Assembly: GCA_963715485.1 (NCBI GenBank)
Contig: OY970244.1
Span: 310,001 to 374,000, forward strand
Source: SG8-30 sp963715485
GTDB lineage: Bacteria; Pseudomonadota; Gammaproteobacteria; Steroidobacterales; Steroidobacteraceae
DNA: 64,000 nt
Reading direction: 5' to 3'
Shown here: positions 10,674-18,220 of the stretch, piece after piece
How the letters are laid out: the number at the start of each line of letters is the position of its first letter
How positions within the stretch are numbered: position 1 is the first letter of the stretch
Notes under the pieces: model-generated
Told to the model about the DNA's origin: nothing
Seen by the model: only the letters and a program-made list of their open reading frames with translations
The model's database searches: none
Position numbers and translations under genes: made by a program

Positions 10674-11290
10674 ACAGGCTGACGATGTTGCTGGCCGTGA
10701 CCCTGCTCGCCGGCTGCGCTGGTGGGTTCGAGCGCGATGCGCCGGAGCCGGCCGTGTACGTGCTGACCGCGCCGCAGGTGGAGGCGACCACCACGGTCCT
10801 GATGCCGGCCGACCTGATTGTGCTGCAGCCGGTGCTGGCGCCCGCGCTGGCGACCGAGCGCATCGCCACGCGCTGGCCGGGCAACCGGATCGACTACTAC
10901 GCCGACGCGCGCTGGGGCGGTGATGCCGGCCTCGTCGTGCAGGCGGCGCTGGTCGAGTCGCTACGCAGGACCGGAAACTACCGGTCGGTCGAGGCCGATC
11001 CCGGCCGCTTCAGGCCGACGCACGTGCTCGGCGTCGAGCTGTCGCGGCTGGAGGCGGACTACACGGCGGGCGCGGTGCCGCTCGCCAGGGTGGTCATGAC
11101 GGCGACGGTCGCCCGGCACCCGGATCGGCGCAGCCTGTCGAGCTGGACGGTCAGTGCCGAGCAGCCGGCAGCCGCCAACACGCTGACGGCGGTGACCGCG
11201 GCACTGGACGAGGCCTTCCGCCGCGCTGCGCTCGAGGTGGTGACCGGCACGACCGGCGCGATCGGGACGGACCTGCGGAGCCAGCCGTGA
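10670..11290 (+). CDS. PqiC-like outer-membrane lipoprotein (ABC-type transport auxiliary component)
   Basis: A 206-residue lipoprotein with the lipobox LLAGC at about residue 16 and no Asp at +2, so outer-membrane sorting is likely. The body matches the ABC-transport auxiliary lipoprotein family: YVLTAPQV, then RWPGNRIDYYADARWGGDAGLVVQAALVESLRRTGNYRSV. Family knowledge places such proteins at the outer-membrane end of Pqi/Mce lipid-transfer systems. It is the last gene of the four-gene operon; its ATG overlaps the mlaD stop. A repeat element starts about 40 bp after its stop. Confidence 0.85.
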   Translation: MNRLTMLLAVTLLAGCAGGFERDAPEPAVYVLTAPQVEATTTVLMPADLIVLQPVLAPALATERIATRWPGNRIDYYADARWGGDAGLVVQAALVESLRRTGNYRSVEADPGRFRPTHVLGVELSRLEADYTAGAVPLARVVMTATVARHPDRRSLSSWTVSAEQPAAANTLTAVTAALDEAFRRAALEVVTGTTGAIGTDLRSQP

Positions 11291-11304
11291 TGGATGGTTG
11301 GTGG

Positions 11305-11498
11305 TTGGTGGTTAGCGGGTCGCAGGACGTCACGGGCAGCCCGCGGACGATCGGGTCTTCCCGGCGCGACCTGGTCGCTGGTCCCGCTCGTTCGCTCGGC
11401 TCCGCTTCGCTCCGCAAGCCGACACTCGCTCTCTCGGGGACCGACTTCCCGGTCGCGCCGCGAGCGCTGCCCTGACGATCACTGACACTAACCACCAA
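11305..11498. repeat. Dispersed inverted-repeat element, copy 1, inside a TTGGTGGTTAG inverted repeat
   Basis: The gap between the PqiC-like gene and the alcohol dehydrogenase (11291-11545) holds no gene. Its core (11381-11443) contains TCCGCAAGCCGACACTCGCT, nearly the reverse complement of a motif in copies 2 and 3. The element is flanked by TTGGTGGTTAG at 11305-11315 and its exact reverse complement at 11488-11498. Similar elements occur at about 16861, 21090 and 29371. Function is unknown; it could act as a terminator or as a target for nucleoid proteins. Confidence 0.7.
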
Positions 11499-11545
11499 TC
11501 ACCAGCTACCGGCCGTCCTTCACGGCACCAGCACCGCTGCACCGT

Positions 11546-12502
11546 TCAGCGATCGCCGCGCCGCAACCGCTCCAGCGCCTCGTTCGCCTGCTCCAGCGGG
11601 AAGGTCTCGACGCGCACGTCCAGCGGCATGCGGGCGGCCAGCTCCATGAACCCGGTGCCGTCCGCACGGGTGAGGTTGGCCACCGAGCGGATAACGCGCT
11701 CCCCCCACAGCAGCGAGTAGGGGAATGACGGGATGTCGCTCATGTGGATGCCGCCGCAGACCACGGTGCCGCCCTTGCGAACGGCGGCCAGCGCGGCCGG
11801 GACCAGCTCGCCGGCAGGCGCGAAGATGATCGCGGCGTCGAGTTCCTCCGGCGGCCGCTGGTCGCTGGCTCCCGCCCAGCTGCAGCCGAGCGCGCGGGCG
11901 AACTCCGCCGCGGCCGCATCGCCCGGCCGCACGAACGCCAGGCACTCGCGGCCCTCGAAGTGCGCCATCTGGGCGACGAGGTGCGCGGCGGCGCCGAACC
12001 CGTACAGGCCCAGGCGTCGTGGGTCGCCGCACATCCGGTAGGCGCGATAGCCGATCAGTCCGGCGCAGAGCAGCGGCGCGGCATGCACGTCGTCGAGCGC
12101 ATCGGGAAGCGGCAGGCAGAATCGCGCGTCGGCCAGCACGTAGTCGGCATAACCGCCATCGAGCTGGTATCCGGTGAAGCGCGCGTGGTCGCAGAGGTTT
12201 TCCAGGCCTTCAAGGCAGTAGCGACAGTGGCCGCAGGTGGAACCGAGCCAGGGCACGCCGAGCCGTGCACCGGCCGGGATCGAGACGCCCTCGCCGCAGG
12301 CGACCGCTGTACCGACGATCTCGTGGCCCGGCACGATGGGGTGTGGCACCGCCGGCAGCTCGTCGTCCAAGATGTGCAGGTCGGTCCTGCACACCGCGCA
12401 GGCGGAGACCTTGAGCAGCACCTGCCCTGGGCCGGGCCGGGGGACCGGTCGCTCGCGCGCAACGAGCGGTGAGCGGGGGCACTCGAGGACCATGGCGCGC
12501 AT
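11546..12502 (-). CDS. Zinc-dependent medium-chain alcohol dehydrogenase
   Basis: About 318 residues. The N-terminal GroES-like catalytic domain has the zinc ligand Cys in SACAVCRTDLH, the motif PIVPGHEIVGTAV and the four-cysteine structural zinc loop CGHCRYCLEGLENLC. The Rossmann half has GLYGFGAAAHLVAQ as the NAD(P) glycine turn. The LHILDDELP and ARFTGYQLDGGYADYV segments resemble the AdhP/AdhA subgroup. It is expected to oxidise an alcohol or reduce an aldehyde; the substrate is unknown. It follows the CarH-like regulator gene on the same strand, 32 bp downstream of its stop, so the two may be cotranscribed. Confidence 0.88.
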   Translation of the reverse strand: MRAMVLECPRSPLVARERPVPRPGPGQVLLKVSACAVCRTDLHILDDELPAVPHPIVPGHEIVGTAVACGEGVSIPAGARLGVPWLGSTCGHCRYCLEGLENLCDHARFTGYQLDGGYADYVLADARFCLPLPDALDDVHAAPLLCAGLIGYRAYRMCGDPRRLGLYGFGAAAHLVAQMAHFEGRECLAFVRPGDAAAAEFARALGCSWAGASDQRPPEELDAAIIFAPAGELVPAALAAVRKGGTVVCGGIHMSDIPSFPYSLLWGERVIRSVANLTRADGTGFMELAARMPLDVRVETFPLEQANEALERLRRGDR

Positions 12503-12534
12503 GGCCCGAGGATACGCGCCGGGGGCGCGTGATG

Positions 12535-13434
12535 TCAGCGCGCGATCCGCGCCTCCAGCAGGGTGATTTCGCGCTCGAAGTCGGGCAGCGAGTCGAGACG
12601 CCGCAACCTCTCCGGCAACCGGGGGCCGGCCTGCTGCAACGCCGCGCCACCGCCCCAGATCTCGATCTGTTCCGGCAGCAGCTGGGCCAGCTGCCCGACC
12701 TGCGCACTCATGCCCTCGAGGTCGTCCGTCATCAGCACCGACAGCACCACGACGTCGGCGTGCACGCGCGCCGCATAGGTGGCGAGTTCACCGGCCGGCA
12801 GGTCGGGGCCGAGATAGTGGCAGCGGACGTTCTTGGCCGCCGCCAGCAGCGCGCACATCAGGATGCCGAGCTCGTGACGCTCGCCGGCCGGCGTGGACAG
12901 CACCATCACCGGACCGTCGGCGATCCGGCTGTAGGTGTCGAGCACGCTCGACAGCTGCTTGCGGACTGCCGAGCTGATGATCCGCTCCTGCGCGATGGCC
13001 AGCTGGCCGCGATGCCAGCGCTCCCCCACCTCCACCAGCGTGGGTGCCAGCACGTCCATGACCACTTGCGAAACCGGCAACAGCGCCAGGGCCATCGCCA
13101 GCAGCTGGTCACAGTCGGCCGGACGATAGTCCTCGGCCGCCGAGAGGATCTGGTCGCCGAGGCTGCGGGCCGATGCCGAGCGGTCGACGGTGTCGCGGGT
13201 GGACTGGAGCAGGCCATCGAGATCCTGCTCGCCCAGCCTGGCCAGGCGGCTGATCGGATGGCCGCGTTCCGTCGCCTCGCGCAGCTTGCGCAGGCGGATG
13301 ACGTCGTCGGGGTCGTAAGCCCGCCGGCCGTTGGCGTCCCGCCTTGGCTCGACGACCCGGTAGCGCCTTTCCCAGGCGCGCAGGGTCTCGATGCTGAGGC
13401 CGGTGGCCTGGGACACCGCCTTGATCGAGTACAT
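12535..13434 (-). CDS. MerR-family regulator with B12-binding domain (CarH/LitR-like photoreceptor)
   Basis: About 299 residues. An N-terminal MerR winged helix (YSIKAVSQATGLSIETLRAWERRY) is followed by a helical B12-capping domain and a Rossmann B12-binding domain. The B12 lower-ligand motif ExHxxG is present as ERHELG (His187). In the helical domain the CarH Wx9EH motif is WH-x8-ER: Trp140, His141 and Glu150 are kept, but the last His is Arg151. Family knowledge: CarH binds adenosylcobalamin, tetramerises on DNA in the dark and releases DNA on illumination. The upstream gap contains TGTACA repeats and a small-RNA promoter, which points to local and possibly autoregulatory control. Light sensing is inferred from these motifs. 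Confidence 0.82.
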   Translation of the reverse strand: MYSIKAVSQATGLSIETLRAWERRYRVVEPRRDANGRRAYDPDDVIRLRKLREATERGHPISRLARLGEQDLDGLLQSTRDTVDRSASARSLGDQILSAAEDYRPADCDQLLAMALALLPVSQVVMDVLAPTLVEVGERWHRGQLAIAQERIISSAVRKQLSSVLDTYSRIADGPVMVLSTPAGERHELGILMCALLAAAKNVRCHYLGPDLPAGELATYAARVHADVVVLSVLMTDDLEGMSAQVGQLAQLLPEQIEIWGGGAALQQAGPRLPERLRRLDSLPDFEREITLLEARIAR

Positions 13435-13516
13435 GGGCGAGAAATCCTTAGGGTGCTGGATCAGCTTGAAAGCAAGATTGTATAGGATAAATCTAGAGAA
13501 TGACCAGACTAGATGC

Positions 13517-13545
13517 TTGACGACCCTGTACAGATCCTGTACATT
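13517..13545 (+). promoter_or_regulatory. Sigma70-type promoter overlapped by two TGTACA direct repeats (putative CarH operator)
   Basis: The -35 TTGACG (13517-13522) and -10 TACATT (13540-13545) are separated by exactly 17 bp. The spacer and -10 carry TGTACA at 13527-13532 and 13538-13543, 11 bp apart centre to centre, one helical turn. Direct repeats with 11-bp spacing are the DNA arrangement known for CarH tetramers. A further TGTATA lies at 13479-13484 nearer the regulator gene. Binding here would block this promoter. Confidence 0.65.
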
Positions 13546-13552
13546 CTCAGCC

Positions 13553-13622
13553 GTCAGACCCCCCCGTCTGACGAGTGACCCCCGCTTAGGCGGGCTGCTG
13601 ATAACAGCCCGCCTGATTTTTT
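13553..13622 (+). ncRNA. Candidate small RNA with a C-rich hairpin loop
   Basis: A predicted transcript of about 70 nt begins where the upstream promoter should initiate. It opens with a perfect 7-bp stem, GTCAGAC (13553-13559) and GTCTGAC (13566-13572), closing a loop of six C residues. A second CCCCC run sits single-stranded at 13579-13583, and a strong terminator ends the RNA. Exposed C-runs of this kind pair with Shine-Dalgarno G-runs in known C-rich-loop bacterial small RNAs such as Xanthomonas sX13. There is no credible ORF. It could instead be a leader, but the only gene downstream (13699) is on the opposite strand. Confidence 0.6.
13588..13622 (+). terminator. Rho-independent terminator of the candidate small RNA
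   Basis: A 10-bp stem AGGCGGGCTG (13588-13597) and CAGCCCGCCT (13605-13614) closes a 7-nt loop and is followed by GA and six T residues. This is one of the best intrinsic terminators in the window, and it faces away from the CarH-like gene. Confidence 0.85.
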
Positions 13623-13639
13623 CCCAGTTTCCGGTTTGT

Positions 13640-13673
13640 CCGGCACCGCGTCGAAGGACTGATGCGGTGCCGG
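13640..13673. repeat. 10-bp perfect inverted repeat 3' of the GGDEF-EAL gene
   Basis: CCGGCACCGC at 13640-13649 pairs with GCGGTGCCGG at 13664-13673 across a 14-nt loop. It lies 26 bp beyond the stop of the convergent GGDEF-EAL gene. No T-tract follows on either strand, so its role as a terminator is uncertain. Confidence 0.5.
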
Positions 13674-13698
13674 GCCAACCTTCGGTTCGCGTGCCTCG

Positions 13699-15817
13699 TC
13701 AGGCGAACAGCAGGCCGTAGCGGTGTTCACCGCGCGCCTGCTCCACCAGGATGCCGAGCAGCGCGTCAGCCGCCATGGGCTCGCCGAACAGGCGGCCCTG
13801 GCCCAGGTGGCACCCGAGTTCGCGCAGGTAGGCCAGCTGGTCGGCGGTCTCGATGCCCTCGGCCACCACCTCCAGGTCGAGGCTTCGCCCCATCTCGATG
13901 ATCGTGCGCACCAGCGTCGCGTTGTCGCGGGACGTGGCGGCGCGCTGCACGAACGACTGGTCGATCTTCAGCGTGCCCACCGGGAACTGCTGCAGCGCAG
14001 CCAGCGACGAGTAACCCGTGCCGAAGTCGTCGATCGAAAGGTGCAGGCCCATGGCGCGCAGCTCGTCGAGCAGCCCGATCATGCGTCGCGCGTCGGTCAT
14101 GAGGGTCGTCTCGGTGATCTCGAGCTCGAAGTGCTCCGGCGAGACCCCGGCGTCCTCGAACACCGAGCGGCAGCGCGGGATGAACTCCGCCTGGCGCAGT
14201 TGCTTCAGCGACAGGTTGATCGAGACGCGGCCGGGCTGCGGTACGTGCTCCTGCCACTGCCGGTAGTCCTCGCACACGCGACGCAGCACCCATTCGCCGA
14301 TCTGCGAGATCAGGTCGGACTCCTCGGCCAGCGGGATGAACTGCGCCGGCGGTATGTCGCCGTGCCCGGGCAGGCGCCAGCGCAGCAGCGCCTCTGCACC
14401 GACCACGCGGCCGCCGTCGAGGTCGACCTTCGGCTGGTAGAGCATGACCAGCTCGTCGCGCTCGATGGCGCGGCGCAGCTTGCTCTTGAGCATCAGCCGC
14501 TCGACCGCCACGGCGCTCATCTCCGGCGTGTAGAAGGACACGCTGTTGCCGCCGTTCTGCTTCGAGTGGTACATGGCGGCGTCCGCGTCGCGGATCAGGT
14601 CGATCACGTTGTCGGCGTCGTGCGGACACAGCGCGACGCCGATGCTGGCGGTGATCAGCACTTCCTGGTTGCCGACGTGGAACGGCCGGGCCAGCTGCTC
14701 GAGCAGTTCGCGGGCCAGCGTGGCGAGCGCCGGACGGCTGTCCTCGTCCCCCGGCAGGTTCTCGACGAACAGCCCGAACTCGTCGCCCGCGAGGCGCCCC
14801 AGCATCGTGTCCTTGGGCAGCTGCGCGATCAGGCGCTCGCTCAGGATCTCGAGCGTGCGGTCGCCCGCGGCGTGGCCGAAGTTGTCGTTGATCTCCTTGA
14901 AGTGGTCCAGGTCGAGGTAGAGCAGCGCCAGCGAGCGCCCGGCGCGGCGCGAGCGCGCCATGGCCTGCTGCAGCGAGTGCTGGAACTGCAGCCGGTTCGG
15001 CACCTTGGTCAGCGAGTCGTAGCGCGCGAGGTAGCGGATGCGCCTTTCGGCGCGCTTGCGATCGGTGATGTCGTGCACGACGAAGATGCAGCCGCGCATC
15101 TGCGGGTCGGCTCCGGCCATGCGTGACCCGGTCAGCGCCACGGGTATCACCTGCCCCGAGCGCGTGCGGAAGGTCATCTCGGCGGTGTAGGGGACCGAGC
15201 CGGGCAACTCGAAGCCGGTGCGGTCCTGTGGTGCGACGATCGAGGTCAGGCTCATGCTGCACAGCTCGTCCGCCGGCCAGCCGGTGAGCCGCGCGGCAGC
15301 CGAGTTCACCCTGCGGATGCCGCCGTCCTCGCCCGTGACGAACACGGCCTCGCCGATGCTGTCGAGAACGGCGTCGAGCCAGCGAGCCGAGGATTCCTTC
15401 TCCTCCAGGCGGGCGGCGACGCGCGACAGCGCCTGCGCGAAGTCGGCTCCGTAGCCGATCGTGGGAAGCTCCGGTGACATGGGCCGGCCGGAGGCCAGCG
15501 ACCAGGCCGCGTCGTGCAGGGCTGTCTGCGCGGTCTCCAGCTTGCGCGCCACGCGCCAGGCGACTGCAAGGGCGAGCACCAGCACCACGCTGCCGCCGCT
15601 TCCCAGCAGCACCAGCCGCCGTTTGCAGGCTCGCACGGCGCGCCTCTGCCAGCTTCTCCGGCAGGTCCCAGGCGGTGGTTCCGACCCGCGCCAGTTCCTC
15701 GGCGCGTCGGGTATCCATGTCGTGGTCGAGGACGATCAGCCCAGCGGCCGCCAGCACGAACGCGGCAACCAGTGCGGCGGCGATGGCCAGCGAGCGGGTG
15801 CGCAGGGAGGTCGACAT
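13699..15817 (-). CDS. Membrane PAS-GGDEF-EAL cyclic-di-GMP protein (one frame break)
   Basis: About 700 residues. Two N-terminal membrane helices are separated by a short loop; the frame breaks between them near 15635. A PAS domain (LDSIGEAVFVTGEDGGIRRVN to FVVHDITDRKRAERR) is followed by GGDEF (DSLTKVPNRLQFQ, LDLDHFKEINDNFGHAAGD, signature AGDEF) and EAL domains (signature EALLR, then LEITETTLM, DDFGTGYSSL and VAEGIE). The EAL residues look complete, so phosphodiesterase activity is likely. AGDEF instead of GGDEF may or may not support diguanylate cyclase activity. It is convergent with the candidate small RNA. Confidence 0.9.
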
Positions 15818-15919
15818 GCGGGCGGCAGGCTTCGTTCTCGTGGGCGGACCGGAGGGCCCAGGGACGAATCATTGGCGTCAATGTCGGCCGCGTCAATCGC
15901 GCGGGTGTAGCATTGATCC

Positions 15920-16097
15920 ATGCACATCGACGTCGTCCCGCACCCGGACCCGTTCCTGCTGCCGCCTCGGCAAGCCCTGGCCCGAGGCCGTGGCGGCTCG
16001 CCGGGTCGGCCTGCTGCCGCCGAACTTCGCATGGGGACTGGCCGTCTTCGGGCGCGCATTCGCCGGTGCCGCGTTCCCGCCGGGAGGCAAGGCATGA
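15920..16097 (+). CDS. Possible small protein coupled to the VanY-type gene (one frame break)
   Basis: An ATG at 15920 starts MHIDVVPHPDPFLL. A change of frame near 15963 gives RLGKPWPEAVAARRVGLL and NFAWGLAVFGRAFAG, ending at a TGA that overlaps the next ATG as ATGA (16094-16097). The compositionally plausible product would have ~58 residues. I do not recognise the family. The ATGA junction and the start position just after the divergent GGDEF gene favour a real upstream cistron, but the frame break makes this tentative. Confidence 0.35.
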
Positions 16098-16807
16098 ACC
16101 CGTTCGAGCTGACCGGCCGCGCGCGTACCCACCTGACCGAGCCGCCGGGCGCGCGCTGCCTGGTGCACCGTGATGCTGCTGCGGCCTTCCTCGCGATGCG
16201 CGAGGCTGCGAGGCAGGCCGGGATCGAGCTCGAGGCGGCCTCCGCGTTCCGCGACTTCGAGCGGCAGCGCCAGCTCTGGAACGCCAAGTTCACCGGCGAA
16301 CGCCCGTTGCTCGACGCTGCGGGCCGGGTGCTCGACACCTCCTCCCTCGACGAGGCGCAGCGGGTCGCGGCCATCCTGTTGTGGAGCGCGCTGCCGGGTG
16401 CGAGCCGCCATCACTGGGGAACGGACATCGACGTGATCGACCGCGCGGCCATCGCGCCCAGCTACGACCTGCAGCTTGCACCAGAGGAATATGCCCCGGG
16501 CGGCCCGTTCGGGCGGCTGAATCACTGGCTGGACGAGAACATGCGGCACTTCGGCTTCTTCCGGCCCTACGCGACCGGCAAGGGCGGCGTGCGGCCGGAG
16601 CCCTGGCACCTCAGCTATGCGCCGGTGTCGCGACAGGCGCTCAGGGACCTGGATCTTGCGACGCTGGCGGACGCGCTGCAGGGACAGGAGGTCCTCGGCA
16701 TCGTCTCCATCCTCGACCTGCTGCCCGAGATCCACGAGCGCTACGTGCGGACGGTGGACACGGCGCCGCGCATGCGCTCGCGCTGGGCGCGCCTGCCGCA
16801 CCGCTGA
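16094..16807 (+). CDS. M15-family D,D-carboxypeptidase (VanY-like)
   Basis: About 237 residues. The peptidase M15 zinc site is visible: SRHHWGTDIDV supplies His and Asp, and EPWHLSY supplies the second His with the preceding catalytic Glu. SAFRDFERQRQLWNAKFTG is the conserved substrate-side segment. No signal peptide is evident from ATG 16094, so it may be cytosolic (LD-peptide recycling) or its start may lie upstream. GGGAGG at 16082-16087 is a good ribosome-binding site. It is expected to trim terminal D-Ala from peptidoglycan peptides. It ends ~50 bp before repeat copy 2. Confidence 0.82.
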   Translation: MNPFELTGRARTHLTEPPGARCLVHRDAAAAFLAMREAARQAGIELEAASAFRDFERQRQLWNAKFTGERPLLDAAGRVLDTSSLDEAQRVAAILLWSALPGASRHHWGTDIDVIDRAAIAPSYDLQLAPEEYAPGGPFGRLNHWLDENMRHFGFFRPYATGKGGVRPEPWHLSYAPVSRQALRDLDLATLADALQGQEVLGIVSILDLLPEIHERYVRTVDTAPRMRSRWARLPHR

Positions 16808-16860
16808 TCGGCGCCACGCAGCGGAGTGGTACAGCCGCGTTGCTGGCGCAATCTTCGGTC

Positions 16861-17075
16861 GGCCGGTCCCGCCTGGTGCCTGGCGGGGCTCTCTACTTCC
16901 GGTGCCTCCCCGCTCGCTCGGAAAGGCAGAAACTCGCTCGCGGGAAGGCACCGGTCGTCCTCGCCCCGCCCGTACGAACGGTGCCGCGACCGGGCCGGCG
17001 CGGGGGCAGAGGGCGGTGTCCCCCTGAGCGAGCGAGTTTGGCTTGCGGAGCGAAGCGGAGCCGAGAGGGCGCCGG
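16861..17075. repeat. Dispersed inverted-repeat element, copy 2
   Basis: The gap between the VanY-like and HD genes. The left arm contains GCTCGCTCGGAAAGGCAG and AACTCGCTCGCGGG (16912-16944). The right arm contains GAGCGAGTTTGGCTTGCGGA (17029-17048), a diverged inverted version. A central GTCGTCCTCGCC-type segment (16955-16966) is shared with copies 3 and 4. The right edge coincides with the 3' end of the HD gene. Confidence 0.75.
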
Positions 17076-18107
17076 TCAGCTGCCAGTGGGTGCGGGGAAC
17101 GGCGAGGGGGCGGGGCCCCAGGTGTCCTCGAGATGCCGGAGCATCAGCGACCTCACGGTCTTCATCGAGTCCGGGTCGACGGTGTAGAGGGGCGGGTTGC
17201 GCCGCAGCATCGGCCAGCGACCGGTGCGCATCAGTTCCTTCAGGTAGCCGAGGTTGCGTTCGATCGCCTCCATGTACGGGTTGGCGCCCCCGAACAGCGC
17301 CTCGACGTGGCGGTACGCGTGATCGAACTCCCCCTCGAGCCGTTCCTCCATCGCGTTGCGCACGAAATACGGCGTCTGCCGGAGCAGGTCGAGACCCGAG
17401 CCGTAGTTGACCTTGATTCCCTCGGTGCCGGGGTAGATGGCCACCCCGCCGAGCACGAACTCGGCGTACAGCCGGTCGCGGCACTTCTCCAGGTAGCAGC
17501 GATCGGACATCTGCGCCAGCAGGTCGGCCGTGCCGAGCAGGTGGCCGACCTTGCGGTCGCGCCCGTCCGCCACCCGGATACGGCCGAACGGGACCTCGTA
17601 GCCGGTGTAGTGGACGATGCGGGTCGCGACCGGCACCCAGTGCGACAGGCCCACCGTCGGCAGGTAGCGCGCGATGATGCGCGCGCTCCGCGTGACGTGG
17701 TTGCGCGTGAACACCGCGCCGTTGGGAACCTCCGCCTCGCTCTCCTCGCGGATGTAGCCCGAGTCGTGGAACAGCGCCGTGATCAGCCCCATGAGGGCCC
17801 GCTCCGGGCCCAGCCGCGCGCCATCCTCGGCGGTGCGTTCGTAGCCGGAGAGCAGCCGCGCCGTGGCCAGCACCACGTCGAGCGAGTGCTGCATGTCGTG
17901 ATAGACGGTATCGACGCCGACGTAGCCGGGCATCCTGCCGGTGAACAGCAGGCCGAAGTCGTCCACCGCGCGACCGAGCGTGTCCAGCTCGGCGCCCGGC
18001 CAGGTCCTCGCGTACAGCTCGAGCACCGCCTCGCGAACGGCTTCCGGCGAGGAGACCTTCACCGTGTCGGTCACGTCGTAGTTGCTGCGTCGATGGGGAC
18101 TGGTCAC
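17076..18107 (-). CDS. HD-domain phosphohydrolase, cyclic-nucleotide PDE-like
   Basis: About 343 residues. The metal site reads YHDMQHSLDV, then ALFHDSGYI, and later RIVHYTGYE and TADLLAQMSDR. The first motif closely matches the YHNxxHAxDV signature of class I 3',5'-cyclic nucleotide phosphodiesterases, so this is a PDE-like HD protein rather than a dGTPase or HD-GYP protein. No sensor domain or membrane segment is seen. Substrate is unknown. The 3' end abuts repeat copy 2, and the last residues (proline/alanine-rich) may derive partly from it. Confidence 0.75.
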   Translation of the reverse strand: MTSPHRRSNYDVTDTVKVSSPEAVREAVLELYARTWPGAELDTLGRAVDDFGLLFTGRMPGYVGVDTVYHDMQHSLDVVLATARLLSGYERTAEDGARLGPERALMGLITALFHDSGYIREESEAEVPNGAVFTRNHVTRSARIIARYLPTVGLSHWVPVATRIVHYTGYEVPFGRIRVADGRDRKVGHLLGTADLLAQMSDRCYLEKCRDRLYAEFVLGGVAIYPGTEGIKVNYGSGLDLLRQTPYFVRNAMEERLEGEFDHAYRHVEALFGGANPYMEAIERNLGYLKELMRTGRWPMLRRNPPLYTVDPDSMKTVRSLMLRHLEDTWGPAPSPFPAPTGS

Positions 18108-18220
18108 GTGGGCGCGCGGCTCCGGCCGTCAGTCATGGCGCAGTCTACGTCGCCGCGCGCACGTCGCGCCAATGCAGGTCGCGCGAATCTGCGGGAGTTC
18201 ACAGTCCGGGCGCGCCGGCC

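Noticed and set aside
11287..11542. Short ORFs within repeat copy 1
   Set aside because: They are translations of the inverted-repeat element on both strands with no protein-like features.
13553..13622. Reading the terminated RNA as a riboswitch or leader of a downstream gene
   Set aside because: The next gene downstream is on the opposite strand and ends there, so there is nothing to regulate in cis.
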